From assembly GCA_933228675.1 (NCBI GenBank), contig OW121742.1:39531255-39595254 (forward strand): a DNA stretch of 64,000 nt, in the 5' to 3' direction. Shown piece by piece: positions 32,591 to 42,770 of the stretch. Numbering within the stretch: the stretch's first letter is position 1; the number at the start of each line of letters is the position of its first letter. Source of the DNA: Stomorhina lunata. Taxonomy: Eukaryota > Arthropoda > Insecta > Diptera > Rhiniidae. The notes beneath the pieces were generated by a model. The model was not told the DNA's origin, did not search any database, and saw nothing but the letters and a program-made list of their open reading frames with translations. Both the position numbers and the translations under genes were made by a program.

Positions 32591-35500
32591 TGATAAAAAA
32601 ATTTCCATATAGAAAAAGTTTTGATAAAAAAAAAATTTTAAGAAAAATTTTCTATAGAAAATGTTTCGATAATAAAATTTTATATAGAAAAATTTTTCAC
32701 AAAGAAATTTTTTAAAAATATTTAAAAAAAAAATTTTTTTTTTAAATATTTTCTATAGAAAAAATTTTGATGAAAAAGTTTTCTATAGAAAAATTTATAT
32801 ATATCAAATACCCTACGAAAAATTTCTAATAAAAAATTTTTTGATAAAAAAAGTTTTCGGTAGAAAAATTTTTGATAAAAAAAATTTTCTATAAACAAAT
32901 TTTTTAAATAACAAATGTAATAGATTGGGATCAAGTGCAAATAATTTTTCTTTTTGAATAAAAAAATTTTCTATAGAAATTTTTTGATGAAAAATTTTGT
33001 AAAAACAAATTTTTTATATATTTCTCTAGAAAATTTTTAAATAAAAAAATATAAAATTTTTAATAAAAAAATTTTGATAGGAAATTTTTGATAAAAAAAT
33101 ATTTACACAGAATAAAATAAGAAACAAAATCAAAATCCTATTTATAGCAACAAAATACACGGTTCAATAAAAATAGAAAATTTTGAAACAAAAAAAATAT
33201 TTCTATAAAAAAAATTCAATAAAAAAAATTTTTGGTAAAAAATTTTTGATAAAAAAGTATTTATACAGGAAAATATCCTATAGAAAAAGTTTTGATAAAA
33301 AAAAATTTTAAGAAAAAGTTTCTATAGAAAATGTTTCGATAATAAAATTTTATAAGAAAAAATTTTCACAAAAAAATTTTTTTTTAAATATTTTTCACAA
33401 AAATTTTTTTAAAAATATTTTCTATAGAAAAAATTTTGATGAAAAAGTTTTCTATAGAAAAATTTATATATATCAAATACCCTACGAAAAATTTCTAATA
33501 AAAAATTTTTTGATAAAAAAAGTTTTCGGTAGAAAAATTTTTGATAAAAAAAATTTTCTATAAACAAATTTTTTAAATAAAAAATTTAATAGATTGGGAT
33601 CAAGTGCAAATAATTTTTCTTTTTGAATAAAAAAATTTTCTATAGAAATTTTTTGATAAAAAATTTTCTAAAAGCAAATTTTTTATACATTTCTCTAGAA
33701 AATTTTTAAATAAAAAAATATAAAATTTTCAATAAAAATTTTTTGATAGCAAATTTTTGATAAAAAAATATTTACACAGGATAAAAAAAGAAACAAAATC
33801 AAAATTCTATTTATAGCAACAAAATACACGGTTCAATAAAAATAGAAAATTTTGAAACAAAAAAAAATATTTCTATAAAAAAAATGTTCAATAAAAAAAA
33901 TTTTCGGTAAAAAATTTTTGATAAAAAAGCATTTATACAGGAAAATATAATATAGAAAAAGTTTTGATAAAAAAAAAAAAATTTAAGAAAAATTTTCTAT
34001 AGAAAATGTTTCGATAATAAAATTTTATATAGAAAAATTTTTCACAAAGAAATTTTTTAAAAATATTTCTTAAAAAAAATTTTTTTTAAATATTTTCTAT
34101 AGAAAAAATTTTGATAAAAAAGTTTTCTATAGAAAAATTTATATATATCAAATACCCTACGAGAAATTTCTAATAAAAAATTTTTTGCTAAAAAAAGTTT
34201 TCTGTAGAAAAATTTTTGATAAAAAAAATTTCTATAAACAAATTTTTTAAATAACAAATGTAATAGATTGGGATCAAGTGCAAATAATTTTTCTTTTTGA
34301 ATAAAAAAATTTTTTATAGAAAATTTTTGATGAACAATTTTCTAAAAACAAATTTTTTATATATTTCTCTAGAAAATTTTTAAATAAAAAAATATAAAAT
34401 TTTTAATAAAAAAATTTTGATAGGAAATTTTTGATATAAAAATATTTACACATAATAAAAAAAGAAACAAAATCAAAATTCTATTTATAGCAACAAAATA
34501 CACGGTTCAATAAAAATAGAAAATTTTGAAACAAAAAAAATATTTCTATAAAAAAAATGTTCAATAAAAAAAATTTTCGGTAAAAAATTTTTGATAAAAA
34601 AGTATTTATACAGGAAAATATAATATAGAAAAAGTTTTGATAAAAAAAAAAATTTTAAGAAAAATTTTCTATAGAAAATGTTTCGATAATAAAATTTTAT
34701 ATAGAAAAATTTTTCACAAAGAAATTTTTTAAAAATATTTTTTAAAAAAAAATTTTTTTTTTAATATTTTCTATAGAAAAAATTTTGATAAAAAAGTTTT
34801 CTATAGAAAAATTTATATATATCAAATACCCTACGAAAAATTTCTAATAAAAAATTTTTGGATAAAAAAGTTTTCTGTAGAAAAATTTTTGATAAAAAAA
34901 ATATTTCTATAAACAAATTTTTTAAATAACAAATGTAATAGATTGGGATCAAGTGAAAATAATTTTTCTTTTTGAATAAAAAAATTTTCTATAGAAATTT
35001 TTTGATAAAAAATTTTCTAAAAGCAAATTTTTTATACATTTCTCTAGAAAATTTTTAAATAAAAAAATATAAAATTTTTAATAAAAAAATGTTGATAGGA
35101 AATTTTTGATAAAAAAATATTTACACAGAATAAAAAAAGAAACAAAATCAAAATCCTATTTATAGCAACAAAATACACGGTTCAATAAAAATAGAAAATT
35201 TTGAAACAAAAAAAATATTTCTATAAAAAAAAAATTCAATAAAAAAAATTTTTGGTAAAAAATTTTTGATAAAAAAGTATTTATACAGGAAAATATCCTA
35301 TAGAAAAAGTTTTGATAAAAAAAAATTTTAAGAAAAAGTTTCTATAGAAAATGTTTCGATAATAAAATTTTATAAGAAAAAATTTTCACAAAAAAATTTT
35401 TTTTTTAATATTTTTCACAAAAATTTTTTTAAAAATATTTTCTATAGAAAAAATTTTGATGAAAAAGTTTTCTATAGAAAAATTTATATATATCAAATAC

Positions 35501-36365
35501 CCTACGAAAAATTTCTAATAAAAAATTTTTTGACAAAAAAAGTTTTCTGTAGAAAAATTTTTGATAAAAAAAATTTCTATAAACAAATTTTTTAAATAAC
35601 AAATGTAATAGATTGGGATCAAGTGCAAATAATTTTTCTTTTTGAATAAAAAAATTTTCTATAGAAAATTTTTGATAAAAAATTTTCTAAAAACAAATTT
35701 TTTATATATTTCTCTAGAAAATTTTTAAATAAAAAAATATAAAATTTTTAATAAAAAAATTTTAATAGCAAATTTTTGATAAAAAATTTTTGATAGAAAA
35801 TTGTTGATAAAAAAATATTTACACAGGATAAAAAAATATTTATACAGGAAAATTTCCTATAGAAAAAGTTTTGATAAAAAAAAATTATAGAAAATGTTTC
35901 AATAGTAAATTTTTTGAAAACAAAAAAAAAATTTAAATAATTTCTTTAGAAAAATTTTTCATAAAAAAGTTTTCTATAGAAAAATTTTTAATAAAAAAAT
36001 TTTTGATAAAAAAATTTTCTGTGGAAAAATTTTTGATAAAAAAAATTTTTAAATAAGAAATGTAATAGATTGGTCTCAAGTACAAATAATTTTTCTTTTT
36101 GAATAAAAAAATTTTCTACAGAAAAATTTTCAATAAAAAAAATTTTGAAATAGCAAATGTAATAGGTTGGGATCAAGTGCAAATAATTATCTTTTTGAAT
36201 AAAAAAATTTTCTATAGAAAATTTGTTGATAGAAAATTTTCTATACAAAATTTTTTGATAAAAAAATTTTCTCAAAAAATAACAAATATAATAGACTGGG
36301 ATCAAGTGCAAATAATTTTTCTTTTTGAAAAAAAAAATGAATAGAAAAATTTTTGATAAAAAAAT
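32366..36365. repeat. 4-kb higher-order satellite, ~670-bp units
   Basis: The phrase cacggttcaataaaaatag marks five unit starts at 32370, 33158, 33827, 34501 and 35176 (spacings 788, 669, 674, 675). Within units, short AT monomers alternate TTTTCTATAGAAAA-type and TTTTTGATAAAAA-type text. Each unit contains, on the minus strand, GCTATAAATAGGATTTTG (TATA box) and a GATCCCAATCTATTACA block (on plus: gattgggatcaagtgcaaat near 32925, 33592, 34267, 34943, 35618, then crowded variants near 36070, 36163, 36295). Units 2-5 are very similar, so homogenisation is recent. Minus-strand open frames are repeat translations. Confidence 0.85.
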
Positions 36366-36554
36366 TTTCGATTTAAAATTTCAACAATATGGCAAAACCG
36401 TGTGACATTTCAACCTCAAATTTTTTGATTTTAATATCATATCTGTCTATTTTGACATGCCGTTCTTAAAATTTTGCATTCCCTATATAATTTTACCTTG
36501 AAAAAAGTGATGTTGGCAAAAAACTTAAAAGTATAATGAGATGATTAAACAATG

Positions 36555-36960
36555 CAAGTTGACTCAGCTGTTCGAGATCACTCAACATATCGTGATGATT
36601 CAGAACTTTAGGATAACTCTGAAGTTCGAAAGTTCAAGATAACTTAAGAGTTTTGGGATGACTCAACTCAGCAGTTTTATGATGACTCAGTAGTTTTGGA
36701 TGACTCAGTAGTCTTAGAATGACTTAACATTTTTATAATGACTCAAAAGTTTGAGGATGACTCAGCAGCTTTGGAATGACTTAGCTGTTTTAGGTTAACT
36801 CAGTAATTATAGGATGACTCAGCATTTTTAAGATGACACAGCAGTTTTAGTATAACTCAGCATTTTTTGGATGAGTCTGCAGTTTTAAGATGACTTAAGA
36901 GTTTTAGGATGACTCCGTAGTTTTGGGATGGGTCGGCAGTTTTAGGATGACTCAGCAGTA
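36555..36960. repeat. TGACTCA-rich minisatellite (AP-1/Cnc-type sites)
   Basis: Degenerate units of about 20-28 bp (agttttaggatgactcagc). Exact TGACTCA occurs eight times, starting at 36560, 36659, 36683, 36701, 36739, 36758, 36815 and 36948. Three of these extend to TGACTCAGCA (36758, 36815, 36948) and the first to TGACTCAGCT. TGACTCA is the AP-1 (Fos/Jun) consensus and TGACTCAGCA the NF-E2/Cnc-Maf consensus (established knowledge). Whether it is a regulatory element is inference. Confidence 0.7.
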
Positions 36961-37440
36961 CACAAGGGTTTTCATGTATTATTCATAATAATTTTTTTCA
37001 TATTCCTAGATTCAACCCATTAAATGCAACGAAGAATTGATACACTCGATAACAGAGATAGCTCCGCCTACTTCCACATGAGCATTAAGTCGGGGATCAG
37101 TGAGAAAACTCTAGGCTATACAGGCGGGAAGGAGCAACTCAGGACATCATTAGACTGTGCTCAGAGGAAGATTTATTTTTATCGGTTGAGTATATTCTCT
37201 GTCACAGTCCTACTCGTATGTATAATTCAGAATCAGAGACTTAAATTTCTAGGTAGTAGATTCCATGTGGAACATCAGCAAAACAGCTGTGTAAACTTGG
37301 CGATGTTGTAGGATTTATAATTAGACTCAGATGGTCTCTACCTTTCTATTGTCATATATATGTATCCCTGCAAAAATATAAAATTTTGTGAAAATGAGTG
37401 AATTCACTTAATTGTGAATAAATTCGAAAATAATCAATCG
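36961..37440. other. Unrecognised stretch with a 95-codon open frame
   Basis: An open frame at 37024-37311 (plus) begins MQRRIDTLDNRDSSAYFHMS and has somewhat higher GC than its surroundings, but I see no domain, signal peptide or splice context. It could be a decayed mobile-element fragment or chance. Confidence 0.25.
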
Positions 37441-37447
37441 ATTTTTA

Positions 37448-38100
37448 TGATCGATATCTCGTTTTGTTTCTATTATCTGTGGCTTTGCGACAGAATAATG
37501 AATCTGAACAATTTTTGCCGTTTTCTATTTTTCATGATATTTTTAAAACAAACAAAATTTTTTGCCATTTTTACGTAAAAAATATATTTTTTTCTTAATT
37601 TTTTATTATAACTCTGATACTATTGATCCGATTGAAACGCGATATATAGACGAATCAAAGGCTTTGTAAATCTTAATTTTTCTGATTTTATATTAATAAT
37701 ATCGGACTAGTAGTTTTTGAGTTATCATTAATTATTTAAAGAAACGTCTAAAAAAAATTGCAATAAAAAAAAAAAATTTTATGATCGATATCTCGTTTTG
37801 TTTCTATTATCTGTGGCTTTGCGACAGAATAATGATTTTGAACATTTTTTGCCGTTTTCTATTTTTCATGATTTTTTTAAAACAAAAATTTTTGACATTT
37901 TTACGTAAAAAATATATTTTTTTCTTAATTTTTTTATTATAACTCTGATACTATTGATCCGATTGAAATGCGATATATAGACGAATCAAAGGCTTTGTAA
38001 ATCTTAATTTTTCTGATTTTATATTAATAATATCGGACTAGTAGTTTTTGAGTTATCATTAATTATTTGAAGAAACGTCTAAAAAAATTGCAATTTAAAT
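37448..38100. repeat. Tandem duplication, 334-bp unit, two copies
   Basis: tgatcgatatctcgttttgt begins at 37448 and again at 37782. The copies stay collinear through tctgtggctttgcgacagaa, ttgatccgattgaaa, gacgaatcaaaggctttg and atcggactagtagtttttga, with only a few differences, mostly in A/T runs. No coding frame. Confidence 0.85.
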
Positions 38101-38585
38101 TTTTTTTTTTTTTTTAAACTATCCATAGAATTTAAAAATTTTACCATTTTTGTACAAAGGTAGATACATCAAAATTGTATAGTGGTTTTAAGAGCACATG
38201 AAATTTTTTTTATTTTGTTGTGCTGTGTAATTTATGTGGTAGAGAAAAATATTCCAAATATTTGTTGTACCCTTTTTACCTCCTTATTCATCCTATTTTC
38301 GAGAAGTTTTAAACATAATTCCTAAACTTATATTAAAACTTTAGGAAATAATATCTAATATCTAATAATAATTAACAAGTATGAATTGGCACGGACGTCT
38401 ACATACACTCGAGTGTTTTTAATACGACTGTATCGCCCTTTTGTATTTTAAGTGCCGATATATTATGCAAATTTTACATCTGGAGTTTTATTAAAATGAA
38501 ACTTAGGTGCAATTTAACAAGCAAATTATGACCGAAAAATTAAATTTTCGCGAAATTCTACGATTTTAAATCGTAGGTACAGCGA
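38101..38585. other. Unannotated spacer with a small hairpin
   Basis: CTACGATTTTAAATCGTAG at 38556-38574 is a short palindrome. Nothing else recognised. Confidence 0.4.
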
Positions 38586-38858
38586 ACTGGGAAGTGGGAC
38601 CTATGGGAGGTACCATAAATAATGGACCGATTTTGAGGAGTTATCTTAAGAAGTGCGACGTGTACTTTGATTACATGGTTTACATGGGTGTCCAGCCAGA
38701 TGGACGCACGGACGGACTGACATTGCTAAATAGACTCAGAAAGTGATTCTAAGCCTATTGGTGTACTAAAAGGTGGGTCTAAGACAAATATTTCTATACA
38801 TTACATACATGAGCACAAACTTATAATACCCTTTCCACCTATGGTGGTGAAGGGTATA
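38586..38858 (-). mobile_element. DINE-1/Helentron-like fragment
   Basis: Minus-strand 5' end (TATACCCTTCACCACC hairpin at 38858), GTCAGTCCGTCCGTGCG block and 'ccattatttatggtacctcc'. Nearly collinear with the 5' third of the copy at 7329-8130; truncated at 38586. Confidence 0.65.
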
Positions 38859-39019
38859 ATAATGTATGAAGTCCAATATCTTTGTATTATATTGTCTTTT
38901 TGCGGAGTCTTGTTTGATAATTCAGAGTACGCTCGCAACGACTTTTATCTTTCTTCCGTCGTATTGTGCTTTCATTGAGGTAGAGCCATATCGCGAACAT
39001 ATATAAAACTCACATTTTT

Positions 39020-40158
39020 TTATACCCACCATCAAAAAGAATGGGAGGTATATGGAGATTGTGATTCTGTTTGTAATTTCCTTAATATTGGCTCAAATAC
39101 CAAAAGATATATGTATTCCGAATCCTTAAGAAATTCTAAGACGATTGAGCGATGTCCGTCTGTATATCTGTCTGTCTATCTGTTGAAATCACGATAATGC
39201 ATAAACGAAAGGAGCTACGAGTAGTAAAAACATTCTTCATTTCTGAGAAAATTTTGGTATTCGAATTGGGCGAAATCGGTTAATATTTGACCATAGCTCC
39301 CGTATAACCTCGCCTAGGCTAATCGTTTATTTGCTAATAAAAAGCAAAAACAGCTATGATGATAAAATTTGGTATATAGAAGTTTTACATAATCCCTAGG
39401 CAGCATGTAAAATTTCATTAAAATCGGTTCACATTTAGCCATAGCTCCCATACAAAAAAGCCTAAATTTCACCTAAAATACACTTAAATTCCAATAAATC
39501 TAAAACTATAATAGATATAACCACTTAATTTAGCACAACGAAGTCTTATGTCAATGCTAGCCAGTGTGCAAAATTTTGTCACAATCGATCACCATTTCAC
39601 CATAGCTTCCATGTAAAAAACTTACGGAAACACAAAAATACAAAAAGAAAAAGGGGTTTATGTCCGTCTGTCCGTCAGATAACAGCGCGATAGCTCCTTA
39701 ACTACAAGAGCTAGAGAGACAAAATTTTACAAAAGTATTTTTAATATATTACAAAAGTTGTGTACTGAGCGAAATCGGTTCACATTTAGTTACAGCTCCC
39801 ATATAACCCTACCCCGGGAATCAAATTTATGCTGATAAATTGAATAAAATTGTAATATCTATGACAACTAAATTTAGAACAGAGAAGTTTTATGCCACTT
39901 TTGGTCAGTATATCAAATAATGCTAAACTACGCCAGGTTATGAGATTAAATTTTGTGCAAAGTAAACACTAGGGAAACCACTTACATACTTTTAAATGTT
40001 GAACAATAAAGCTCCTGCAACCGAATATAGTCCAAATATTTTGCTAACAACGCCAACTAGCGTGACAACTTTTTTTCGAATTTGGTCCACATTTTGAATT
40101 AGCTGCACCCTCGTAGATATATAAGATTCGGCACATCCCAATATAACACTCTTACTTG
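39020..40158 (+). mobile_element. DINE-1/Helentron-like element, full length
   Basis: Begins TATACCCACCATCAAAAAGA with its inverted partner gggaggtata, then GTCCGTCTGTATATCTGTC at 39147, 'gaaaattttggtattcg', 'gaccatagctcccgtataac' and GTCCGTCTGTCCGTCAG at 39662. It ends with GATTCGGCACATCCCAATAT and AACACTCTTACTTG at 40158. The terminal hairpin is broken in this copy (GGCACATCCC instead of GGCACAGCC). 1.14 kb, non-coding. Confidence 0.7.
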
Positions 40159-40800
40159 TTTAATTTCCTCTTGTCAGTTGGCCCAGTTTGATATAATATG
40201 AGATTTTACCCTAACATCGGCGGGCAAATAAGTCACTTTGTTTCTTAAACTGCAGCTGAAAAAAATATTTATCAACGAAAAAGCAATATCATACCCAGAA
40301 TTAGAAAATAAAACTTGGCTTTCTGATTTAATGTTCCTTGCAGATATTATTGAATATTTGAACAGTTACTCTATTTCTTCGATCACCTCCATTCTGTCTT
40401 TATTGATAATGTTTCCATGAAATTAACTTTCTTTACTCGGTTATTTCCCCTTTGAAATCTTTACTACGCACTATTAGTGGCTCTTTTAAAAATAAGTTAT
40501 AAGTTTTATTGTACTAATGCTTGCCCACCCCTGCTATTAGGTTTGGTTTAACTGACAATATATTCTTATTCAGATTTTACTTTTAATTTGTATACAAATT
40601 ATTGTTCCAGTCATGAGCTCATATTTGGTAACTTTTAATCAAGGTTCGAAAAAAACAGTACCTTATTATATTGTATTAAACTTACGCACACGCAAAAGTT
40701 ATTTATAAGCCACAATAAAAAACGCTACGTTTCTTTATAATTTTAGACTATTTTTTAGTTAACTTTAGAGTACTATAAAGTACTAAGTTTTAAATTTATA
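40159..40800. other. Unannotated spacer
   Basis: No repeats recognised; an open frame at 40238-40420 has no supporting feature. Confidence 0.4.
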
Positions 40801-41214
40801 GATAACTTACTTAAAACCCAACAGTTTCAAGTTAAAGAACCAAATAAATACTGACAAAATGAGCAGCGATTTAAAGTTGTCTGTACTTTTTGGCTAATAA
40901 CTTACTTAGGGATAGAGCTGCATCTTGGCTAAGGTAAATAAATGCGGATATCAATCTACTTGAATCAGAAGTACATTGTAAAATCTTCAACTTGGAAACA
41001 GGCCATCTATTTGGAACTGCTGGTAAATTCTTAAAATTTACATGCATAGTATTTATAACAATTGTGTTAGTATTAGTGACACAATTTCAACAGCTGAGTA
41101 TGCTATAGTACTTAACGAAGTACGTTAATTGTAGTGTACTTCTTGATAGGTTGTTCTAATAAATGTTGTGTATTTAAGCAGGTACTCAAAAATTTTAAGG
41201 TAACTATACTTATA
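40801..41214. repeat. Segmental tandem duplication, copy 1 (uninterrupted)
   Basis: 414 bp made of part A (40801-40891) and part B (40892-41214). Copy 2 has the same parts at 42513-42603 and 45163-45485, each of identical length; I count three differences in each part. The copy starts just after TA (40799-40800) and ends at TA (41213-41214). It gives the pre-insertion state of the Helentron-like insertion in copy 2. Confidence 0.9.
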
Positions 41215-42510
41215 AAGAGTGTTCTAAAAAAAATATGCATTTACTATTTTAGACAAAATTTATCCATAGTGCAAGAAATAATTTATTTTTTGATCAAGTT
41301 AGTTTCTATAGATATGTCAGATACTATTATTTTAGAAATTATTAATTTTCAATAGTTATTTCAATCAAAATGGACTGCGAAAAAAAAGTTCGTGAAAATA
41401 TAATTAAAACTTTTCAAAAAAATCCGTCATGGACTTTTAAAAAAATAGATAAAAATTTGAAAGTTGACCCTCGAACGGTTTCTAATGCCATCAGACGGTA
41501 TAAGGAAAACCTGAGCATTGAAAGAAAACCTGGATCAGGGAGGAAAAAAGGTCCTACAGATATTGGTAAGGCAAAAGAAGTCGAGCGACTCTTTCGAAGA
41601 GCGCCTAACACTTCTTTAAGAAAAGCAGCTCGTACGGTGAAATGTTCTACGAATTTTGCACATAGAGTCAAAGCTTATGCTGGACTGAAGACATACAAAG
41701 TCCAAAAGGTTCCAGATCGCAATGCTATAAAGAACTTAGAAGCAAAAAAACGAGCGAAAAAATTGAAGTCTGATTTTATAAAAAAAATACACCTGTTGTG
41801 TGATGGATGATGAAACATACGTACTGGCAGACTTTTCTCAACTTCCTGGTCAAGATTTTTATGTTGCTGATAAACGGAGCAATGTTCGGCAAGAGTTTCG
41901 CACAAAAAACAAACAAAATTCCCTAAGAAGTTTCTCGTGTGGCAAGCTATTTGCAGTTGTGGCAAAAGAAGTAAAGTATTTGTGGCATCTAGCACAATAA
42001 ACACAGAAATTTATATAAAGGAGTGCCTACAAAAACAGTTGTTACCCTTTTTAAGAGAGCACAGAGTGACTACATTTTTTTGGCCCGATTTGGCATCATG
42101 CCATTATGGAAAAAAGGCACTTGAGTGGTACTCAAAGAATAATGTCATTTTTGTACCACGAGAGACAAATCCACCTACTGTCCAGAACTTCGGCCTGTGG
42201 AAAGGTATTGGGCTCTGGTAAAAAAGGAATTGAAGAACACAGGAAAGATTTTCAAGAACATGTCCGATTTTAAGCGCAGGTGGAACACATGCTCCAAAAA
42301 GGTATCAGAAGCAACTGTAAAATCTTTAATGGGAGGGTTTCCGAAAAACGTCGATAATTTTGCAAAACCCGAGTACTAAGTAAACATTTTAATGCTAAAT
42401 GATTTTGTATAATATGTCATTATATTTGCGTATTTTGTAGAGTTTTTATATTAAAAGGTTTGATTTTTATTTAAGAAAACCCAACTACAAATTTTATTTA
42501 GAGCACTCTT
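41215..42510 (+). mobile_element. Tc1/mariner DD37E transposon, copy 2
   Basis: Left end AAGAGTGTTCTAAAAAAAAT at 41215, right end the complement of AAGAGTGCTCTAAATAAAAT at 42510, with TA on both sides (41213-41214, 42511-42512). 1296 bp, nearly identical to copy 1 at 23467-24758 but in opposite orientation. It lies exactly between the two copies of a 414-bp duplication. Confidence 0.92.
41370..42379 (+). pseudogene. DD37E mariner-like transposase, three frameshifts, catalytic E kept
   Basis: Same domain order as copy 1: helix-turn-helix and GSGRKKG linker in the first frame (41370-41810), MDDETYV at 41800, FFWPDLASCHYG near 42075, PELRPVERYW near 42185-42215. The third catalytic residue is E (GAA at 42200-42202), unlike copy 1. 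Frames change at the eight-A run 41780-41787 (shared with copy 1), at a six-A run near 41904 where copy 1 has seven, and near 42177 where a base is missing relative to copy 1. So this copy is also inactive as read. Confidence 0.88.
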
Positions 42511-42512
42511 TA

Positions 42513-42603
42513 GATAACTTACTTAAAACCCAACAGTTTCAAGTTAAAGAACCAAATAAATGCTGACAAATTGAGCAGCGATTTGAAGTTGTCTGTACTT
42601 TTT
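42513..42603. repeat. Segmental duplication, copy 2, part A
   Basis: Same length (91 nt) as 40801-40891 with three substitutions. It is separated from part B by the Helentron-like insertion. Confidence 0.9.
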
Positions 42604-42738
42604 ATACCCTTCACCAATAGGTGAAAGGGTATTATAAGTTTGTGATTCCGTTTGTAATTTTTTTATTAGTGATCGTAGACCCCATAAAAATTATACCGAT
42701 CGACTCAGAATCGGGAGGAGAATCGATTAAGCAATGTC

Positions 42739-42770
<32 letters not shown>

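Noticed and set aside
37024..37311. 95-codon frame as a host gene
   Set aside because: Composition is slightly raised but no motif, start context or neighbouring exon supports it; it is kept only as an unrecognised stretch.
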